Positions 1-4,830 of a DNA stretch of 6,841 nt are shown one piece after another (positions within the stretch are counted from its first letter, which is position 1; the number at the start of each line of letters is the position of its first letter). The DNA is from Oscillospiraceae bacterium (GTDB taxonomy: Bacteria > Bacillota > Clostridia > Oscillospirales > Oscillospiraceae). The notes below the pieces were generated by a model. That model was not told the origin of the DNA, ran no database searches, and saw only the letters and a program-made list of their open reading frames with translations. The DNA lies in assembly GCA_016296565.1 (NCBI GenBank), contig JAEDJB010000101.1:1-6841 (forward strand), read 5' to 3'. Position numbers and translations under genes: made by a program.

Positions 1-1370
1 GCCCGGGCGGCACGGACGCCGGAGGCCCCGGCCTGGGCCAGCCCCCGGGTGATGCCCGCGCCGTCGCCGGCGGCGAAGAAGTTGGGCAGGCTGGTCTCCA
101 GGTCGCTGGACAGCTCCAGACGGGCGGAATAGAACTTCACCTCCGCCCCGTAGAGCAGGGTGTCGTAGTTGGCGGTGCCCGGGGCCAGCTTGTCCAGGGC
201 GTAAATCATCTCGATGATGTCGTCCAGCTGCCGCTTGGGCAGGGCCAGGGACAGGTCCCCGGGGATGGCGGCGGTGAGGGTAGGCCGGGTGGTGGACTTG
301 CTCATCCGGTGCTGGTTGCTGCGCACCCCCTTCACCAGGTCCCCGAACCGCTGGACCAGCACGCCCCCGGCCAGCATGTTGGACAGGGAGGCGATGTGCT
401 TGCCATACCGGTAGGGCTCGTCGAAGGGCTCGGTGAACCGGTTGGACACCAGCAGGGCGAAGTTGGTGTTCTCGCTCTGGAGCTTGGGGTCAGCGTAGCT
501 GTGGCCGTTCACCGTGTTGATCCCCTCCACGTTCTCCGCCACCACGTGGCCGTAGGGGTTCATGCAGAAGGTGCGCACCTGGTCCCCGTACTGCTTGGTG
601 CGGTAGATGAGCTTGGACTCGTACACCGTGCTGGTGATGTGCTCAAAGACCAGGGCGGGCAGCTCCACCCGCACGCCGATGTCGATCTGGTTGTTCCGCA
701 TGGGCAGGCCCAGCTGGCGGCACTGGCCGGCAAACCACTCCGCCCCGGACCGGCCGGGCGCGGCGATCAGGTACTTGGCCAGGAACTGGTCCCCGTCGGC
801 GGTGTCCAGGAAGTAGCCGTCCTCCCCCCTGCGGATGGCGGAGACGGGGGTGTTGAACCGGAAGGTGATCTTGTCCCGCAGGTCCTCGTAGATGTTGGTG
901 AGGATGCGCAGGTTGTTCTCCGTGCCCAGGTGCTTCACCCGGGCGCTGAGCAGGTGGAGGTCGTGCTCCAGGGCCTTTTTCCGCAGGGCCTGGGCGGCGG
1001 GGGTCTCCGTGGAGAACACCTCCTGGGTGGCGCCGTGGGCGGTGTTGATCTGGTCCACATAGTCAATGAGATCCATGACCTCCTTTTCCGGCATGAAGTC
1101 CGTGAGCCAGCCGCCGAAGGCGGTGGTGAAGTTGAACTTGCCGTCGGAGAAGGCCCCTGCGCCGCCGAAGCCGCACATGGTGTGGCAGACCTTGCACTGG
1201 ATACAGGACCGGGTTTTCCCGGCCACAATGGGACAGCTCCGGTGGTAGATGTCCGGCCCCTGGTCCACAATCAGGACCTGCAGGCCGGGGTTGCGGCGGA
1301 CCAGCTCGTATCCGGCGTAAATCCCGGCCTCGCCGCAGCCGAGGATTGCCGCATCGTAGGTTTTCAGCAT
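1..1370 (-). CDS. FAD-dependent dehydrogenase, COG2509 family (3' end cut by window)
   Basis: Reading from ATG at 1370 leftwards gives 456 uninterrupted codons running off the window, so the C-terminus is missing. Residues 11-16 (GCGEAG) form the N-terminal dinucleotide-binding loop, and I/V-V-D around residue 35 ends the second beta strand, as in FAD Rossmann folds. Residues 67-78 (GFGGAGAFSDGK) and 435-452 (GDGAGITRG then QAGASGV) are hallmarks of the uncharacterised FAD-dependent dehydrogenases of COG2509, for which no substrate is established. Cysteines 46, 56, 59, 62 and 66 cluster just before the GFGGAG motif; 56-66 has ferredoxin-like spacing CxxCxxCxxxC. The hallmark C-terminal FAD loop is present, so probably only a short tail is lost. 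The start is supported by AAAGGA (complement of 1381-1387) about 10 nt upstream. The gene is probably monocistronic, with its own promoter at 1458-1485. Family assignment is confident; biochemical role is unknown, and a link to the neighbouring lysine transporter is not supported. Confidence 0.9.
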   Translation of the reverse strand, partial: MLKTYDAAILGCGEAGIYAGYELVRRNPGLQVLIVDQGPDIYHRSCPIVAGKTRSCIQCKVCHTMCGFGGAGAFSDGKFNFTTAFGGWLTDFMPEKEVMDLIDYVDQINTAHGATQEVFSTETPAAQALRKKALEHDLHLLSARVKHLGTENNLRILTNIYEDLRDKITFRFNTPVSAIRRGEDGYFLDTADGDQFLAKYLIAAPGRSGAEWFAGQCRQLGLPMRNNQIDIGVRVELPALVFEHITSTVYESKLIYRTKQYGDQVRTFCMNPYGHVVAENVEGINTVNGHSYADPKLQSENTNFALLVSNRFTEPFDEPYRYGKHIASLSNMLAGGVLVQRFGDLVKGVRSNQHRMSKSTTRPTLTAAIPGDLSLALPKRQLDDIIEMIYALDKLAPGTANYDTLLYGAEVKFYSARLELSSDLETSLPNFFAAGDGAGITRGLAQAGASGVRAAR

Positions 1371-1398
1371 GGTATCTCGTTCCTTTTCTTTGGTAGTT

Positions 1399-1450
1399 TC
1401 CGGGCCTCGCTTTTCGCGAAGCTGCTTTTGTTTAGTATGGCACGCCCGGA
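1399..1450 (-). other. Structured 5' leader of the COG2509 gene
   Basis: From the predicted start point near 1451, the untranslated leader is about 80 nt. Its first bases (1450-1444, TCCGGGC) are perfectly complementary to 1405-1399 (GCCCGGA), forming a 7-bp outer stem. The enclosed loop contains a small stem around the TTCGCGAA palindrome (1413-1420). It ends about 12 nt before the Shine-Dalgarno sequence, so it may stabilise the mRNA 5' end or affect access to the ribosome site. I do not recognise a known riboswitch class in it, and it could be incidental pairing. Confidence 0.4.
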
Positions 1451-1457
1451 GGTTCGT

Positions 1458-1485
1458 ATTATACCATAAAAGCGCCCCTTGGAAA
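1458..1485 (-). promoter_or_regulatory. Extended -10 sigma-A promoter for the COG2509 gene
   Basis: On the minus strand a perfect TATAAT (1463-1458) is preceded by TGG (1466-1464), giving the extended -10 motif TGnTATAAT. A weak -35, TTTCCA (1485-1480, four of six consensus bases), lies 16 bp upstream. A transcript would start near 1451, about 80 nt before the ATG. The -35 falls in the loop and stem of the upstream operon's terminator, so the two signals physically overlap. Confidence 0.8.
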
Positions 1486-1497
1486 AGGGGCGCTTTT
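1468..1497 (-). terminator. Intrinsic terminator of the ABC transporter operon
   Basis: A perfect 13-bp inverted repeat (1468-1480 with 1485-1497) has a 4-nt loop. It contains a GC core of seven pairs (GCGCCCC/GGGGCGC) flanked by A-T pairs, with AAAA on one side and TTTT on the other. It begins only 5 nt after the ATPase stop codon. The U tract on the minus transcript is the last four bases of the 3' arm, so the structure resembles a terminator in both directions. No plus-strand gene needs it. Confidence 0.85.
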
Positions 1498-1502
1498 GCG
1501 TG

Positions 1503-2240
1503 TTATCGTTCCATAAAGCGGGAGAGGAAGTCCTTGGTTTCGTCCCGCTGGGGGTCGGTGAAGATCTGCTCGGGGGAGCCCTCCTCCCAGATGACGCCGT
1601 CCCGCATGAACACCACGTGGTTGGACACGTCCCGGGCGAAGGCCATCTCGTGGGTGACCACCAGCATGGTCAGGCCGTCGGCGGCCAGGTCCCGCATGAC
1701 GGAGAGCACCTCGCCCACCATTTCCGGGTCCAGGGCGGAGGTGGGCTCGTCAAAGAGCAGCACCTCCGGGTCCATGGCCAGGGCCCGGGCGATGGCCACA
1801 CGCTGCTTCTGGCCGCCGGAGAGCTGCCGGGGCCGGGCGTTGATGTAGGGGGCCATGCCCACCTTGGTCAGGTACTTCATGGCCTGCTCCCGGGCTTCCT
1901 CCTTGGGCTTTTTCAGCACCTTGGTCTGGCCCACGATGCAGTTATCCAGCACGGACATGTTGTTGAACAGGTTAAAGGACTGGAACACCATGCCCACCTT
2001 GGACCGGTAGGCGGCGGCGCCCCCCTTCCGGGAGAGGATGTTCTCCCCCTGGAAGTGGATCTCCCCGCTGGTGGGGATCTCCAAGAGGTTAATGCACCGG
2101 AGGAGGGTGGACTTGCCGGAGCCGGAGGCCCCGATGATGGAGGTCACGTCGCCCTTGCTCACGGTGAAGTCGATGTCTTTCAGCACCTGGTGGGAGCCGA
2201 AGGACTTGGAGAGGTGGTTGACCCGCAGAATTTCTTTCAT
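1503..2240 (-). CDS. Polar amino-acid (predicted lysine) ABC transporter, ATP-binding protein
   Basis: This 245-residue protein is the cytoplasmic ATPase of an amino-acid importer of the GlnQ/HisP/ArtP type, and the length is typical. All nucleotide-binding motifs are intact: Walker A GASGSGKST at 37-45, Q-loop glutamine 87 (VFQSFNLF), signature LSGGQKQR at 140-147, Walker B EVLLFDEP at 159-166 with catalytic Glu165, D-loop SALD at 168-171 and H-loop His197. TSALDPEMVGEV and VVTHEM are characteristic of the polar amino-acid subgroup. It is the last gene of the operon: its ATG follows the permease stop codon with a single base between. Its strong AGAGGAGG ribosome site (complement of 2249-2256) lies inside the permease coding end, so translational coupling is likely. 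A terminator follows 5 nt after the stop. Lysine as substrate is inferred from the riboswitch at the operon head, not from this protein. Confidence 0.97.
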   Translation of the reverse strand: MKEILRVNHLSKSFGSHQVLKDIDFTVSKGDVTSIIGASGSGKSTLLRCINLLEIPTSGEIHFQGENILSRKGGAAAYRSKVGMVFQSFNLFNNMSVLDNCIVGQTKVLKKPKEEAREQAMKYLTKVGMAPYINARPRQLSGGQKQRVAIARALAMDPEVLLFDEPTSALDPEMVGEVLSVMRDLAADGLTMLVVTHEMAFARDVSNHVVFMRDGVIWEEGSPEQIFTDPQRDETKDFLSRFMER

Positions 2241-2241
2241 G

Positions 2242-3186
2242 TCAGCGTCCTCCTCTCTGGTCGTGGTCGCCGGCGGCGTTCTGCCGGCGGGTCTCCGCCC
2301 GCTCGCCCTGGCGGATGGCCTCGTCCCGCTCGGCCTGGCGGCGGAGCTCCTCCCGGAGGATGCTCTTCACCGCCTCGGGGTTGCGCTCGTCAAAGGGGGT
2401 GCCCCGGCCGGGGTGGTTGTAGTTGCCGGCGGTCATGGTGAGGGAGTCGGCCTGGACCAGCTCGTAGCTGTCGGAGCCGTCCATCTTCTTCTCCAGCAGC
2501 CGCAGGAGGAAGGAGGCGATGAGGGTCATGCACAGGTAGCCCACCATCTCAATGGCCGCGGAGGGGAAGTATTTGTAGGTGGCGCCCACCACGCCCTTGT
2601 GGGTGGCGAAGAACTCGGTGAAGCCGATGATGAACATCACGGAGGAGTCCTTGATGTTGATGATGAAGTTGTTGCCGATCTGGGGGATGATGTTCCGGAT
2701 GGCCTGGGGCAGGATCACGTGGACCATGGTCTGGACGTGGTTCATGCCGATGGCCTTGGCCCCTTCGGTCTGGCCCGGGTCCACGGAGATGATGCCGCCC
2801 CGGACGGACTCGGCCATGTAGGCGCCGGTGTTGATGGAGACCACCAGGATGGACACCACCCAGATACTGGTCCATTTCAAATCCGTGAAATAGGGCAGGC
2901 CGAAGTAGATGAACACCGCCTGGAGGATCATGGGGGTGCCCCGGAAAACCTCCACATAGATCCGCACAATAACCCGCACCAGCTTGATGATAAAGCGTTT
3001 CACAATGTGGTCGTTCTTGGTGTAGGGGATGGTCTGCAAGATGCCGCATACGAAGCCGATGAGACAGCCGATGACGGTGCCGATGATGGCCAGCAGCAGG
3101 GTGTTCTTGATGCCGCTGAAGTACATCGAGCTGTACTTGCCCCAGAGGGTGGAGACGTCTGTGGCAAGCATAAGCAGTTTATCCAT
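2242..3186 (-). CDS. Polar amino-acid (predicted lysine) ABC transporter, permease
   Basis: The 314-residue inner-membrane subunit belongs to the HisM/GlnP/ArtQ family. The domain starts around residue 23 (FSGIKNTLLLAIIGT) and has hydrophobic segments near 27-50, 87-100, 107-122, 183-195 and 211-231. The cytoplasmic coupling loop is clear at about 141-168 (EGAKAIGMN, then LPQAIRNIIP). The start is taken at ATG 3186 because AAAGGAG lies 10 nt upstream; a TTG nine codons earlier would extend the frame but has no such site. With a single permease gene, the channel is presumably a homodimer. Family members usually have about 215-240 residues. Here the membrane domain ends near 235 and about 75 further residues follow, rich in Arg, Glu and Gln from about 270 to 300 (for example REELRRQAERDEAIRQ). 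This cytoplasmic tail looks helical or coiled-coil. Codon use includes CGG and CCG, unlike the binding-protein gene. Confidence 0.95.
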   Translation of the reverse strand: MDKLLMLATDVSTLWGKYSSMYFSGIKNTLLLAIIGTVIGCLIGFVCGILQTIPYTKNDHIVKRFIIKLVRVIVRIYVEVFRGTPMILQAVFIYFGLPYFTDLKWTSIWVVSILVVSINTGAYMAESVRGGIISVDPGQTEGAKAIGMNHVQTMVHVILPQAIRNIIPQIGNNFIINIKDSSVMFIIGFTEFFATHKGVVGATYKYFPSAAIEMVGYLCMTLIASFLLRLLEKKMDGSDSYELVQADSLTMTAGNYNHPGRGTPFDERNPEAVKSILREELRRQAERDEAIRQGERAETRRQNAAGDHDQRGGR

Positions 3187-3227
3187 GGCAGGCACGCTCC
3201 TTTCCGCGATCAATCAAAATAGGGGAC

Positions 3228-3257
3228 AAGGCGAGAGGGACTGCGCCCTCTCGCCTT
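3228..3257 (-). promoter_or_regulatory. 12-bp hairpin between binding-protein and permease genes
   Basis: A perfect inverted repeat (AAGGCGAGAGGG, 3228-3239, with CCCTCTCGCCTT, 3246-3257) has a 6-nt loop and begins about 30 nt after the binding-protein stop codon. On the minus transcript no U tract follows, so it is unlikely to be a full terminator. Stable hairpins at this place in binding-protein-dependent operons commonly protect the upstream mRNA from 3' exonucleases or cause partial termination, giving excess binding protein. That role is inferred here. The rest of 3187-3288 holds only the permease ribosome site. Confidence 0.7.
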
Positions 3258-3288
3258 TGAGAGTTTCTTTCTGTTGTTGCCGGACAGC

Positions 3289-4182
3289 TTACTCAGCGAT
3301 GGGCTGGATGGCGGTGGCCTCTGCCATGAGGTCGTTGAAGTCGTCGGCGGTCATGGTGGACAGAACGGCGTCCAGAGCGTCCTTCAGGACGGTGTTGCCC
3401 TTCATGACGGAGATGCCGATGTTGATGTCCTCCTCAGAAACCTGGAAGGTATCGTCGGTGTCGGAGAAGTCCAGGATGACCATGTCGGGATAAGCGATCA
3501 GAGCACCCTGGGCAGTGGGCATGTCGGTGCAGATGAAGTCCACGGTGCCGGTCTCCAGAGCCATCAGCATGGCGGGAGCGGACTCAGCGGCGGTCTGGAT
3601 CTGGATGCCCTCGTTCTCAGACAGCTGGGGCAGGCAGGTGTCGTACCAGATGGTGCCGATCTGGCTGGTGCAGGTGCCGGTGAGCTCGCTGATGCCGGTG
3701 GCCTGGGCCAGGGGGCTGTCAGCCTTGGTGACGCAGACGATGGAGGCGTACAGGTAAGGACCGGCGAAGTCCACCATCTCGGCGCGGTCAGCGGTCATGG
3801 ACTGACCGGCGATAACGGCGTCAACAGTGCCGGCCTGGACAGCGGGGACCAGGGAGTCCCAGTCCAGACGGACGATCTCCAGCTCCCAGCCGTTGGCTTC
3901 GCAGAGCTTCTTGGCCATCATCACGTCGTAGCCGTTGGCATACTCGTTGGAGTCCTTGATGGGCACAGCGCCGTTGGAGTCGTCGGGCTGGGACCAGTTG
4001 TAGGGAGCGTAGTTGCACTCCATGGCAACGGTGAGCACGCCGTCTTCCACGCCGCTGGCCACTTCGGTGGTCTCGGCGGCTTCGGTGCCTTCGGGTTCGG
4101 TGGGTTCTTCGGTCTGGCTGCCGCAGGCGCACAGGCCCAGGGCAAAGACCAGTGCCAGAGTCAGGGCAAGGATCTTTTTCAT
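3289..4182 (-). CDS. Polar amino-acid (predicted lysine) ABC transporter, substrate-binding lipoprotein
   Basis: The 297-residue product starts with a lipoprotein signal peptide: MKK, a hydrophobic stretch to residue 17, and lipobox LCAC with the lipidated cysteine at 20. An acidic Thr/Glu/Pro-rich spacer (about 21-47) tethers it to the outer membrane face. The remainder is a family 3 solute-binding domain. VLTVAMECNYAPYNW opens the first lobe, NGYDVMMAKKL and LDWDSLVPAVQAGTVDAV follow, and AGQSMTADRAEMVDFAGPY carries the Thr-x-x-Arg segment that usually holds the ligand's carboxylate. The ATG at 4182 is supported by GAGGA 7 nt upstream and by the signal peptide; the frame stays open upstream to 4443, but that stretch is the riboswitch. 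Sequence alone does not separate lysine from other polar amino acids; the L box does. Codons in this gene favour CGT/CGC, GGC/GGT and CCC/CCT, with little or no CGG, GGG or CCG, as expected for a highly expressed gene. Confidence 0.96.
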   Translation of the reverse strand: MKKILALTLALVFALGLCACGSQTEEPTEPEGTEAAETTEVASGVEDGVLTVAMECNYAPYNWSQPDDSNGAVPIKDSNEYANGYDVMMAKKLCEANGWELEIVRLDWDSLVPAVQAGTVDAVIAGQSMTADRAEMVDFAGPYLYASIVCVTKADSPLAQATGISELTGTCTSQIGTIWYDTCLPQLSENEGIQIQTAAESAPAMLMALETGTVDFICTDMPTAQGALIAYPDMVILDFSDTDDTFQVSEEDINIGISVMKGNTVLKDALDAVLSTMTADDFNDLMAEATAIQPIAE

Positions 4183-4222
4183 GTTGGTTTCCTCATTTCT
4201 TTTCATTTTTTGTTTGTCAATC

Positions 4223-4253
4223 AAAAAGCCATGAATCCGGGCGGACTCACGGC
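4223..4253 (-). terminator. Riboswitch-controlled intrinsic terminator in the operon leader
   Basis: The minus transcript folds into an 11-bp stem (4253-4243 with 4238-4228) with a 4-nt GCCC loop, directly followed by five U residues (4227-4223). Two pairs are G-U (4250/4231 and 4246/4235). They would be A-C mismatches on the plus strand, so the element works only in the direction of the operon. It lies about 40 nt before the binding-protein ATG and after the lysine aptamer, so it is the expression platform. Confidence 0.9.
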
Positions 4254-4280
4254 AAAACAAACAGGGGTGTTTTCCCATGA
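4247..4280 (-). promoter_or_regulatory. Antiterminator hairpin of the lysine riboswitch
   Basis: The segment 4280-4268 (TCATGGGAAAACA) pairs with 4259-4247 (TGTTTTGCCGTGA) across an 8-nt loop. This gives twelve of thirteen pairs, including one G-U, with a single G-G mismatch. It consumes seven bases of the terminator's 5' arm (4253-4247), and four bases of it (4280-4277) are also the end of aptamer stem P1. P1 and antiterminator are therefore mutually exclusive, as are antiterminator and terminator. Confidence 0.8.
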
Positions 4281-4443
4281 TAGCGCTCCATTTTGGCAAT
4301 GGCAGTCCGGCAGATGTTCTCTGACGGCCCAGGTTGTCCTCCGGACAGGCACCCGAAAGGACCCCTTCGGCGGCGATCCCTTTCCCCTCCCCGGTTGTCC
4401 TGCCGGGTCCGGAGGGTACTGATGAGCGCCGCGCCTCTATCAT
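4277..4443 (-). ncRNA. Lysine riboswitch (L box) aptamer
   Basis: This 167-nt leader RNA contains the conserved L-box blocks in order: GATAGAGGCGC with TCAGTA, GAAAGGGATCGCC with GCCGAAGG, CTGGG, ACTGCCA and the closing GGAGCGCTATC. All five helices can be drawn. P1 is ATGATAG (4443-4437) with CTATCAT (4283-4277). P2 is 4435-4427 with 4375-4369. A hairpin at 4416-4385 has loop CAGGACAA. A hairpin at 4362-4336 has loop GTGCCTGT. P4 is 4327-4307, and P5 is CCATT (4302-4298) with AATGG (4292-4288). The two long-arm loops contain complementary CAGG (4402-4399) and CCTG (4349-4346), matching the loop-loop kissing known in this family. The RNA binds free lysine and regulates lysine biosynthesis or transport genes. 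Here it precedes an ABC importer, and the platform downstream makes it an OFF switch by transcription termination. Confidence 0.95.
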
Positions 4444-4451
4444 TTTTCTCC

Positions 4452-4481
4452 ATTATACGGGTGCCTGTCCCCCTTTGTCAA
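4452..4481 (-). promoter_or_regulatory. Consensus sigma-A promoter of the lysine transporter operon
   Basis: On the minus strand a perfect TTGACA (4481-4476) and a perfect TATAAT (4457-4452) are separated by 18 bp. The transcript would start near 4445, a few bases before the riboswitch's P1 helix (4443), giving a leader of about 260 nt. With both boxes matching consensus, the promoter is probably strong and constitutive, leaving control to the riboswitch. Confidence 0.93.
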
Positions 4482-4488
4482 GACAGCA

Positions 4489-4519
4489 AAGGACGGAAAA
4501 CCCCCGGTTTTCCGTCCTT
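4489..4519. terminator. Bidirectional hairpin terminator upstream of the lysine operon
   Basis: A perfect 14-bp inverted repeat (AAGGACGGAAAACC, 4489-4502, with its complement at 4506-4519) has a 3-nt loop. On the plus strand it is followed by TTGTTTTGG; on the minus strand only three U residues follow. It lies 8 bp upstream of the -35 box, so it probably stops read-through from the oxidoreductase gene into the regulated leader. The better U tract is in the plus direction, where no gene was found, so orientation is uncertain. Confidence 0.7.
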
Positions 4520-4576
4520 GTTTTGGAGAATGTGTTGAACGCTCCGCCCCCAACGCCTCCCATTTGAAGGGGAGGG

Positions 4577-4602
4577 ATCGGGATCGGTACGACGAGACCA
4601 GG
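4577..4602 (+). repeat. 26-bp direct repeat, copy 1
   Basis: This sequence, beginning ATCGGGATCGG and ending GACGAGACCAGG, is identical to 4779-4804. Similarity continues for about 15 bp: GCGGTTCTCCGCCGC here matches CAAGTTATCCGCCGC in copy 2, so the unit is about 41 bp. This copy directly adjoins the CCTCCC/GGGAGG palindrome at 4556-4575. Confidence 0.9.
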
Positions 4603-4778
4603 GCGGTTCTCCGCCGCAGTACCCCGTCAGCGCTCCCGAAGAGATCGTCTCAGGGCAGCACCCCTCAGTCAGCCTTCGGCTGCCAGCTCCCCTCTCCAGG
4701 GGAGCCTCTGCGCAATGCCTCCCCTTTAGAGGGGAGGGGGACCGCGAAGCGGTGGAGAGGTGTCACCTGGGAGGACCA

Positions 4779-4804
4779 ATCGGGATCGGTACGACGAGAC
4801 CAGG
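4779..4804 (+). repeat. 26-bp direct repeat, copy 2
   Basis: Identical to copy 1, 202 bp away. It lies 27 bp past the oxidoreductase stop codon, so it would be in the 3' untranslated region of that mRNA. The related palindrome (4718-4737) is about 41 bp away here instead of adjacent, suggesting one copy is a deletion derivative of the other. Confidence 0.9.
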
Positions 4805-4830
4805 CAAGTTATCCGCCGCCATCAGCCGTG

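Larger units (their letters stand above)
4520..4830. repeat. Gene-free spacer made of palindromic repeat elements
   Basis: This 311-bp spacer holds no credible gene. It is dense in small palindromes: CCTCCC/GGGAGG at 4556-4575, CAGCC/GGCTG at 4670-4682, GCTCCCCT/AGGGGAGC at 4686-4705, CCTCCCCT/AGGGGAGG at 4718-4737 and ACCGC/GCGGT at 4741-4753. The first and fourth are versions of one 20-bp sequence differing at three loop-proximal bases. The run of GGCTG, GCTCCCCT and GGGGAG hairpins resembles short intergenic repeat elements I recall from Oscillospiraceae genomes; this is memory, not a search. No transposase lies nearby. The elements could be non-autonomous mobile sequences, or could act as mRNA 3' ends for the upstream oxidoreductase. 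Confidence 0.7.

Noticed and set aside
309..1469. Long plus-strand open frame opposite the COG2509 gene
   Set aside because: It is antisense to a gene with recognisable FAD motifs. Its translation is repetitive in Val, Gly, His and Leu, as expected from the reverse of GC-rich coding DNA.
4190..4220. Second promoter just before the binding-protein gene
   Set aside because: TTGACA occurs at 4220-4215 on the minus strand, but no -10-like hexamer lies at a proper distance.
4183..4443. N-terminal extension of the binding protein to an ATG at 4443
   Set aside because: The region is the lysine riboswitch and terminator. The ATG lies in helix P1, and the signal peptide and ribosome site both support the start at 4182.
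4183..4445. T-box leader as an alternative to a riboswitch
   Set aside because: No T-box consensus with a specifier loop was seen, whereas every L-box block is present in order.
4247..4453. 68-residue minus-strand frame, possible leader peptide
   Set aside because: Its ATG at 4453 overlaps the -10 box and precedes the predicted transcript start. The bases are explained by the L-box structure.
4577..4804. CRISPR array
   Set aside because: There are only two repeat copies, the 176-bp gap between them is far too long for a spacer, and no cas genes are present.
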